From NCBI GenBank assembly GCA_009760855.2, contig WPIO01000211.1, positions 62,001 to 126,000 of the forward strand: a stretch of DNA of 64,000 nucleotides, in the 5' to 3' direction. The notes beneath the pieces were generated by a model. That model worked only from the letters and a program-made list of their open reading frames with translations. It was not told the DNA's origin and made no database searches. Shown piece by piece: positions 56,265 to 64,000 of the stretch (its first letter is position 1; every line of letters starts with the position of its first letter). A program made the position numbers and the translations under genes. The stretch is from Cristatella mucedo. Its lineage: Eukaryota; Bryozoa; Phylactolaemata; Cristatellidae.

Positions 56265-58591
56265 TCTCCCTCCGATCTGTCATCACTGGTAGATTGCTAC
56301 AACACGACACTAGCTGACACGCTCGACGAGTTTGCACCTTTGACAAATCGCACTGTGCGCCGCCGCCCAGACGGGCTATGGTTTACCACAGACATTAAAC
56401 TAGCCAAGTCTACTAAATGAAAGCTTGAAAAAGCATACAAAAGATCCGGACTAACTGTCCATCGACAGGCATATGAAGACTACTGTAGGTCGTACCAATC
56501 GATCCTAGCAAAGGCTAAGTCTAGCTTCTATAGAAACATTGTTGAATCACAGATGCACAATCCAAAAATGCTGATGTCGACAATAAACCATCTCCTCAAC
56601 CGTTCCCAGGTTAGCTCCTTACCTGATGATCCTTGTGATGATCTAGCCGATCGCTTCTCTCGATTCTTTGTGCAGAAGATAGACAAAATCAGGGAATCCA
56701 TCCCTGCGATGACAACCTTCCCACTAGAATGCTGTTCCTCGGTTCCTGGCTGCGCCTCAATGTCTGCATTTAAACAGGTCACTAGTGATGTAGTCCTAAA
56801 GCTCGTATCTCAATCAAAGAAGACAACAAGTCCACTGGACCCTATTCCCACTGTCCTGCTCCTACGTTGCATTGATCTGCTGCTGCCATGCATAACCAAC
56901 ATCATTAATATGTCATTAGCCTCAGGTCAGGTCCCAGCACCTTTCAAAAAAGCTGTAGTCAGGCCACTTCTCAAGAAAGCTACACTAGACCAAGAGAACT
57001 TAAGCAACTACCGCCCAGTCTCCCTTCTACCATTCCTATCAAAGACACTGGAATGGGTCGTGGCAGACCAGCTGAACTCGTATATCGAAACCTCACACCT
57101 TGCTAGTAAGTTCCAGTCTGGCTTTAGAGCTAATCACTCCACAGAGTCAGCATTGCTTCGGGTATACAACGACCTACTTAGGAATGCAGACATGGGTAGA
57201 GTGTCTCTTCTTGTTTTGCTCGATCTTTCGGCAGCTTTTGATACCATCGATCACAAAGTACTTCTAGAGCGACTCTCATCTCGCCTGGGCATCACTGCCA
57301 CTGCTCTGCAGTGGTTCAGGTCCTATCTCAGTGGGAGACTCCAGAGTGTTGACGTGAATGGACAAAGATCATCTGAAGTACCTCTAAAATATGGAGTACC
57401 TCAGGGCTCTGTGCTAGGTCCGGTCCTTTTCACCGTTTATACTCCCTCTCGCTGATGTGATTGCCAAGCACAATCTAGGCTTTCACTTCTATGCGGATGA
57501 CACTCAGTTGTACCTTTGCTTTGATCCCTCCCACCCTTCGAGCACCTCAAATTCTCTCAACTCACTTGCTGCATGCATTGATGACATCCGACCATGGATG
57601 GCAGCAAATTTTCTAAAACTAAACGATGATAAAACTAACTTACTAGTTATGGGCAAACCCAGTGTTATTCAGAAATTGGAAAGACTGACTTTCAAAATTG
57701 GCTCTGCCAGCATATCTCCAGTTGCATCAGCTCGAAATCTAGGTGTCATATTCCAAAGCGACCTCTCGTTAGACGACCACATCAGCTCCACAGTCAAATC
57801 AGCCTATTTTCAGCTTCATAACATTGCTAAAATTAGGGCTTGTTTAGATAAGGATACCACGTCCAAGTTGGTCCATGCATTCGTGACATCTCGTCTCGAC
57901 TTCTGCAACTCACTGCTTACTGGCCTACCAGCATGTGCGATCAGGCGATTGCAGCTGGTGCAAAACTCTGCAGCTAGGCTTGTCTGTCGTGAGCGTCGCA
58001 GTTGCCACATTACTCCACTTCTCGCCGACCTGCACTGGTTACCAGTCAAGCAACGGATTGACTTCAAGGTTTTGTCGCTCACTTTTAGGTCTCTTCATTC
58101 TATGGCTCCAGCCTATCTTTCAGAGATACTACCCCATCAGGCAAAGCATCGTACCACTCGCTTTTCGGAATCCAACAGTCTAGAAATACCTCGTACAAAC
58201 CTTAAATCCTTTGGAGACCGTGCATTTAGCTCGTATGCTCCCACAGCCTGGAACTCCCTCCCGACCTGCATCAGAACATCCCCTGACGTGACCACATTTA
58301 AAAAAAACTTAAAAACATACCTATTTAGGACAGCATTTAGTGGGTCCTTGTGATTCGTCCTCGATGTGCTCATGCGTGCTGACACTGTTCATGCTGCCAC
58401 TAACCACATTTGCATGCTGACCCAGTGCATGTAACCCCTAACCATGTTATTCATTTTGTTTGTTTTTCAAGCATGATTTTACTTACTATTCTATTGCGTA
58501 TCACTTTGCAGCAAATGTAAAGCGCCTAGAAAGAGATTAAGTTCTCTGAGGGTGCTTTATCAAGTGCAATATTATTATTATTATTATTATC
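56265..58591 (+). mobile_element. Young LINE-A inserted in an older reverse LINE-A
   Basis: Starts in the region between endonuclease and RT (CTCCCTCCGATCTGTCATCA) and ends with a hairpin and (ATT)n tail. Very similar to 40103-42809. Frames 56553-57455 and 57457-58353 cover RT and C-terminus, separated by a 2-base deletion near 57444. An earlier TGA at 56417 replaces a CGA of the sister copy. No clear target duplication is seen. Confidence 0.9.
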
Positions 58592-60890
58592 GTCATCCCC
58601 ATAGAAGTGAAAGCCTAGATTGTGATGGCAATCACACCGGCAAATGGGAGATTATAAACCATTAAAAGTACCGGACCTAGCACGGAGCCCTGAGGTACCC
58701 CATATTTCAGAGGTGCCTCGGATGATCTTAGTCCATTCACACCAACACTCTGCAGTCTCCCACTGAGATAGGACCTGAACTATTGCAGAGCAGTGCCAGT
58801 GATGCCCAGGCGAGATGAGAGGTGCTCAAGAACTTGGGGATTGATAGTATCAAAATCTGCCGAGAGATTGAGCAAACCGAGCAGAAAAACTTAACACTTG
58901 TCTGCATTTCAAATTTGGTCGTTGTACACCCGAAGCAATGCTGACATTGTGGAGTGATTAGCTCTAAAGCCAGATTGGAACTTATTGGCATGGTTGTAAT
59001 TGTCAATGCATGAGTTCAGCTGGTCAGATACGACTCGTTACAGTGTCTCTGATAGGAATGGTAGAATAGAGACTGGGGGTAGTTGCTCAAGTTCCCTTGG
59101 TCTGGTGTCGCTTTCTTGAGAAGTGGCATTACTACAGCCTTTTTGAAAGGTGCTGGGACATGACCTGAGGCTAATGACATATTAATGATATTAGTCATGC
59201 ATGGCAGCAGCAGATCAATGCAACGTAGGACCAGCTGAGTGGGAATAGGGTCCAAAGGACTCGTTTTCTTCTTTGATTGGGATATGAACTTCAGGATGAG
59301 ATCACTAGTGACCTGCTTATATGCAGACATTGAGGTGCAGCCATGGATCGAGGGACAGCATTGTAGTGGGGATGTTGTCATCGCAGGGATGGACTCCCTG
59401 ATCTTGCCTATTGTCTGGACAAAGAACCGAGAGAAGCGATCAGCTAGATCATCACAAGGATCATCAGGTAAAGAGCTGATCTGGGAGCGGTTGAGGAGAT
59501 GGTTGGTCGCCGACATTAGCAATGTTTTGATTGTGCATTTGCGAATTAAAAATGTTTTTATAGAAGCTGGACTTGGCCTTTGCTAGGATAGATTGGTACG
59601 ACCTACAGTAATCCTCATATGCCTGTCGACGCACAGTCAGTCCTGACCTTTTGCATGCTTTTTCAAGCTTGTGCTTAGTGACCTAGCTAGTTTAATGTCT
59701 TTGGTAAACCATAGATCGTCTGGGCGGGGTGTACAGTGCGCTTTGTCAGAGGTGCAAACTCGTCAAGCGTGTCACCTCGTGTCATGTTGTAGCTATCTAC
59801 CACTGACGACATATCGGAGGGGGGACTGAGCTGCAGAGGCGAGGCAGACATTCTCGCATGGACAGCATCGATTTTTGAGGTCTTGAGGTTTCGCCATTCA
59901 CACGCGATTTTAAATTAGGAGAAGGTGGGCAAACACTGTAGACTGAATGAGATCTGCACATGGTCAGATAGGCAGGATGTGGTAATAATTGGTGATGGCA
60001 AAGTGCAATTGCACGAGAAAAATATGTCGAGTGTGTGACTTTTTATGTGAGCAGGGCAATGCACATGAGCTACAAGAGACAATGAGTCGCTCAATACACC
60101 GAATTTAGTGCTGAAGGCGTCAGATAAGTTATCAAAGTGAACGTTGAAATCACCCATAACGTGAAAGGTTCGATTTCTTGCACACAGAATCGAAATGGGA
60201 TGGGATAAATCTGAGATAAAGGAGGATTTGGTACTAGGTGGGCGATAGACTACTGCCACCATCGGTAGCTTGTTTTCTGGTTAAATCCCGACTTTGGATT
60301 TAAGAGACTCCTTCGAGGGTAGTGCAAATGGCTTGAAATTGAATTTCGAGTGCACGATAACGGCAACTCCACCTTCAGTTTCGATTTATCCAGGGGTGAG
60401 AAAGAATGAGAAAGCAGTCTGGTCAGCGTCTTTAATGGTTGGGCAGTTTACCAATTTAAGACAAGTTTCAGTCAAGGCAAGCAGGTCGAGATCATTTTCA
60501 AAACTAATGTCACTCATTACCAGAGGTTTATTGCACATTAAGTGAGAAATCCAAAGGCAAGCATTAAGTCGGGCCTTTGGAGTTATAAACGGCCTGAAGG
60601 CCACTAAGTTAGAGAGTCTCACAGTGATGCACGTGCGAGAGCATGCTGAGTGGTTCGAGACATTGCTAGGACTACCAAACGATCGGGTACTCAGCTCGAC
60701 AGACGAGCGGCATCTAAGCTGGCAGCTCAGGCAGCAGCAGCACTCCCACGTGCTTTTTCTTCGTTAATGCATAATTCAAGAATATTAGCAACAGCATAAC
60801 CATCTAGGAATGCATTCGATCTGCGATGACGAAGCGACAATGCTAAGCACGAGCATGACTAACATGCAGGTAGCTAGCCGCCGGCGGATG
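58592..60890 (-). mobile_element. Older LINE-A, reverse, with the full endonuclease region
   Basis: Continues the reverse element of 55876-56264: RT (58737-59006), linker (59016-59522) and endonuclease. The latter includes MVAVVYRPPSTKSSFISDLS, MGDFNVHF (59915-60262) and, further 5', NDLDLLALTETCL near 60450-60510, the N-terminal Glu block of APE endonucleases. It is the only copy here with that end, but it is broken in several places. The 5' limit near 60890 is approximate. Confidence 0.8.
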
Positions 60891-61260
60891 TCATCAATAT
60901 ACGCAGCAAGGGAGTTGAGAGAATTCGAGGTCCTCGAAGAAGGCTAGGAGGGATCAAAGCAAAGGTACAACTAAGTGTCATCCGCATAAAATTGACAGCC
61001 TGAATTTCGCTTGGCAATCACATCGGCAAGAGGGAAGGTATACGTCGCGAAAAGAACCGGACCTAGCACGGAGTGCTGAGATACCCCATATTTCAGAGGT
61101 ACCCCGGACGATCTTTTTCCATTCACGTCAATTTTCCTGAGTCTCCCGCTGAGACCTGAACCATTGCAGAGCAGTACGGTTGATGCCCGAGCGAGATGAG
61201 AGGCGCTCAAAAGGTACTTGATGATCGATAGTATCAAAAGCTACCGAGAGATCGAGTAAA
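60891..61260 (-). mobile_element. LINE-A RT fragment, reverse
   Basis: GCGGATGTCATCAATATACG through CAAAGGTACAACTAAGTGTC to GATCGATAGTATCAAAAGCT. A separate copy from the element at left, because its content repeats the RT region. Confidence 0.8.
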
Positions 61261-61455
61261 CAAAACAAAACAAATGAGGAAAGACAGAACGTATAGGTAT
61301 GCATCTGCTGCACACCAAACTCAAGCTTTGACGCTATTTCTATACTGCAGGGCAGTCTTACGCATTGGAAATTAGTAGAAGAGCCATTGGTAGCAATGAA
61401 CATAATCTAGTTCCTCACTTCTCTGGTTAACAATTCCCCATATATAAGACCTAGG

Positions 61456-61581
61456 CCCTAAAGAGGCTGTAGTCAGGCAACTACTCAAGAAAGCAACACT
61501 GGACCAAGAGAACTTAAGCAACTTCCGCCGTCTCTTATCAACCGTTCCTATCAAAGACATTGAAACGAGTCGGCAGAGCAG
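61456..61581 (+). mobile_element. Short LINE-A fragment
   Basis: AAGAGGCTGTAGTCAGGCAA to CATTGAAACGAGTCGGCAG matches the N-terminal RT block (KKATLDQENLSNFR). Only about 125 bases. Confidence 0.7.
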
Positions 61582-62384
61582 GTTCAAGATGTTGCTTCTC
61601 TTGAAGAAGAAATTGAAGATGAATATTATGGGGAGCTGGACGTAACTGGTCATCTCACAGAACGTATAGATTAAGGAATTCTGGCAAGTTCTCCATTTTC
61701 CAATCAGCTTTCTTTACTAGCTGCCGCACACTGAGCGCTTACTCGCTCAGTATCACTACCAGTTGTATCAGGTAGCTCTCAGGGTCAGTAAGGTCTGAAA
61801 GCCGTTGAGTCGTAGCTTCCTAATATGAGATGCGTGTGACAGCTACACGAAGCTATATCACATTGTCAAAGGCTGAATCCACTTGAGCGATTAAATACTT
61901 TTAACTTAAAAAACCAACAAGATCTCAAAATTATAGCGAAAGCCGGAGGATAAGCGGTCGAGATAGAATAAAAGAATATAAAGAAAAAAGATAACACCAA
62001 AGATAGTAAAAACATGTTGAGTAAAAACATATGAGAAATAGCTTAATTAAATATACAAGCACCAGAATTAGAGAATAATTTGGGCATAATGCAAGAATTT
62101 CGAAGCAGAAAAATCTCTCACATCACTTCCTCTTTCTCATTAATTCAAAACTATTCCATATGCTGGACTTGGCACTTTGCAATTCACTTGCAAGAGAGCT
62201 GGTACCCAATTAGTAGCGGAGCGACGGGACAGAAGGGGACTTTACCACTCGGGGTGGCGCCCTGACGTCCTACGTCCTACGTGCCTTCCCGATCTTCGCC
62301 AACGACGATATTGTGTTCAACTTGATCTCGATGAGAAACCTTAAATTGTTCGTCCTGTAACTATGTTATACTTATTTAAATTTC
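61582..62384. other. Unassigned; short acidic open frame at the left
   Basis: 61582-61674 on the + strand reads VQDVASLEEEIEDEYYGELD then VTGHLTERID and a stop. It directly follows GGCAGAGCAG, which could serve as a splice acceptor. It may be a terminal exon or chance. The rest shows nothing recognised. Confidence 0.22.
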
Positions 62385-62505
62385 TCGTGCTACCACTAAT
62401 CATTTGAGCATGCTTCCACTGTAACCAGTTTAAAGTGCCTAGAAAGATACGAATTTCTCTGATTGCACTATGCTAATTTATATAATGATTATTATTTTTT
62501 CTAAT
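62385..62505 (+). mobile_element. Ancient LINE-A-type tail
   Basis: AAAGTGCCTAGAAAGATACG followed by AATTTCTCTGATTGCACTAT and an AT-rich tail is a decayed terminal hairpin with preceding UTR traces (GAGCATGCTTCCACTGTAAC). Confidence 0.55.
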
Positions 62506-63072
62506 AATATTGCAGTTCTGTTTCTGTGCTCAATGTTAATTTTTATGCATGGGATCAAGCACGCAAAAGAAAAAAAGCGTCGTGCTTAGAGTATCGTGCT
62601 TTACCAACCTGGCAAAGTAAATATTTAGACACTTGTAACCACTGGTTAGTAGGCAATAGCGCTACAAACATGCACTGAATCATGCACAAGGGCTCAAACA
62701 AAGTGTATTGAAACTAACAAGTAAGTTCACTATGTAGATGCGAATTCTCACTGAAAAAATTTATCTTTAGCTTATGAGATGCCAGTTCCTTGCAGGTAGT
62801 AGCCCAAGCCAAAAGGAAGTTATATATTTTCCGTGGATACCAGCTGAATGATGGACGACGGAGATAGTTCCATTTAGTGTTGCCGCCATGATTTGCAATG
62901 CTCTTCGGTTTTAGCGTGGTCATTCAGCTGCTTTAAAGTCAAAAACTTATATTCAAGTCTGCGAATAAAGTAGTTAGATTGTGTTATTACGCGAAGGTAT
63001 TGCTGAGGCAATGCTAAATTAGTTTTGGTCCTACCTTGTTGAGGTGTGTCCGGGTTAACATTTTAACTGTGG
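62506..63072. other. Unassigned spacer
   Basis: No recognised gene or repeat. Confidence 0.4.
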
Positions 63073-63129
63073 CTGGTCAACTTGTGGCGTCCCTTATTTT
63101 CGGCATGCATGCCCTCTCCCAGACCGATG

Positions 63130-64000
63130 TCATTGCCAAAGCTTAATCACGTTTTCATTACCGTAGTGCACGCCTTCTACGTAGGAATCGCCAAACAAAC
63201 GCTCAGCGGCTGGGGTCGGGAGGGGGGCGGGGGGGGGGAGCAGCGAGTGCTCAAACCAGTGGAAGCACTGGCTATTTGTGCACCACACTCCTGCTTTCCG
63301 CAGTTTCTGGGCAGCAAAACGTTGATTGAGATAGTCGGCTGTGAGAGATACAGGTCCCATCATAATATCGATGCTATGGTTGAGCTGTCCTCCATCAGGC
63401 AGCGTAGGTCTACCGTCGGCATAGCATACAAATCCTAGCTGCTTAAACAGCCTCTTTTTTGTATAGCGACAGAAGAGCCTTTACGGCTATCACCACCGCT
63501 TGCAGTGGCGATAAAGGATCGCCCACCGCAGGAATCGAACCCACGTGACCTCGGGAACGAGGTGACGAAAGTAACCGCCTTACCCAGTGTGCCATTACGG
63601 CTCACCACATGGCGGCGACGCTCTGGTTTGATGCCCTGGCCTGGCTGCTGGAAAGTGCACCAGCAAGCTTTCATTACCGCTGTGCATGCCTTCTACGTAG
63701 GAATCGCCAAACAAACCCTCAGCGGGGGGGGGGGCAGCGAGTGCTCAAGCCAGTGTGCAGTGGACACCCAATACAAGACTGAGTCGTACTGCAAGTATGC
63801 GCCCAATGAATGCTCTCTCCGTCCGGCAAAAACGGGTGAGCCGACGAAGCAGAGGAACGCCGAGTGAACTCCTGCTGAACCTTCGATCACCTTCAACTTG
63901 ATGCTATTTCCAAAGATAATGTTTGCAATTAAATCTTCCACCACCACTCGCAGCTGATCTCCTTTTGGACTAAGATCCGCATTTTCGAAGCATTTCATGG
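63130..64000 (-). pseudogene. Broken paralog of the peptidase-like gene, split by SINE-1
   Basis: The minus strand from the window edge reads FENADLSPKGDQLR, KVIEGSAGVHSAFL, SLGAYLQYDSVLYWVSTAHW (the His block) and, beyond the SINE-1, SIDIMMGPVSLTADYLNQRF (the Asp block), closely matching 50202-51342. The SINE-1 sits where the intact gene reads CATACAAATGGCGGCG. After CTNSQCF the order jumps back to a second copy of the WFEHSLL...GDSYVEG segment (63145-63255), so there is also an internal duplication. Poly-G tracts (63212-63239 and 63725-63734) replace a few codons. The Ser block and C-terminus are absent. Non-functional, at least in this reading. Confidence 0.7.
63434..63605 (-). mobile_element. 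SINE-1 inserted in coding sequence
   Basis: Complete SINE-1 in reverse (head GTGAGCCGTAATGG at 63605, end CAGCTAGG at 63434). The left flank ACAAAT and right flank CACAT suggest a short imperfect target duplication. The intact paralog at about 50896 shows the uninterrupted sequence. Confidence 0.88.

Overview
The window looks like nuclear DNA of an invertebrate animal. The evidence is spliced host exons (one encodes an IRS/DOK/FRS2-type PTB domain), tRNA-derived SINEs, L2/CR1-clade LINEs, hAT transposons, long microsatellites, and no bacterial-style operons. I cannot name the species. Most of the 64 kb is repeats, and I saw no complete multi-exon host gene. Family names used here are mine. 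LINE-A is an L2-like LINE ending in a hairpin plus (ATT)n. LINE-B is a second L2-like LINE. SINE-1 and SINE-2 are two tRNA-derived SINEs.

Region by region: 1-2 kb holds nested LINE-B, SINE-1 and SINE-2. 2.3-5.3 kb has two tandem minus-strand exons of paralogous PTB-like genes; the second has lost the core of the PTB domain. 5.4-13.5 kb holds LINE fragments, long (CTCA)n and (CT)n tracts, and CpG-rich unassigned blocks, some of them locally duplicated. 13.7-16.4 kb is an old LINE-A split by a SINE-1. 16.4-18.4 kb is a degenerate satellite-like array, itself split by a LINE-A. 18.4-23 kb is mixed unassigned sequence with SINE-1 and LINE-A pieces. 23.6-28.6 kb is a decayed BED-finger hAT transposon carrying a reverse LINE-A with an 8-bp target duplication, which in turn carries another LINE-A. 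29.8-33.5 kb holds more LINE pieces. 33.5-35.3 kb is a second decayed hAT. 35.3-38 kb is unassigned.

38-46.7 kb and 52.7-61.6 kb are LINE-rich. They contain two copies of one composite segment (A near 39.2-43.2 kb, B near 53.1-55.9 kb). Each copy has a young LINE-A insertion where the other copy is empty. The LINE-A at 40103-42809 keeps an uninterrupted reverse-transcriptase frame. 46.7-49.2 kb is an AT-rich island unlike its surroundings.

The main host gene is on the minus strand at 50.2-52.1 kb. Two exons with matching splice sites and phase encode a divergent trypsin-like serine peptidase domain. A tandem duplicate of its last part lies at 49.7-50.0 kb. A third, rearranged copy at the right edge (63.1-64 kb) is interrupted by a SINE-1. 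All sequence comparisons were made by eye; family assignments rest on motifs, not searches.
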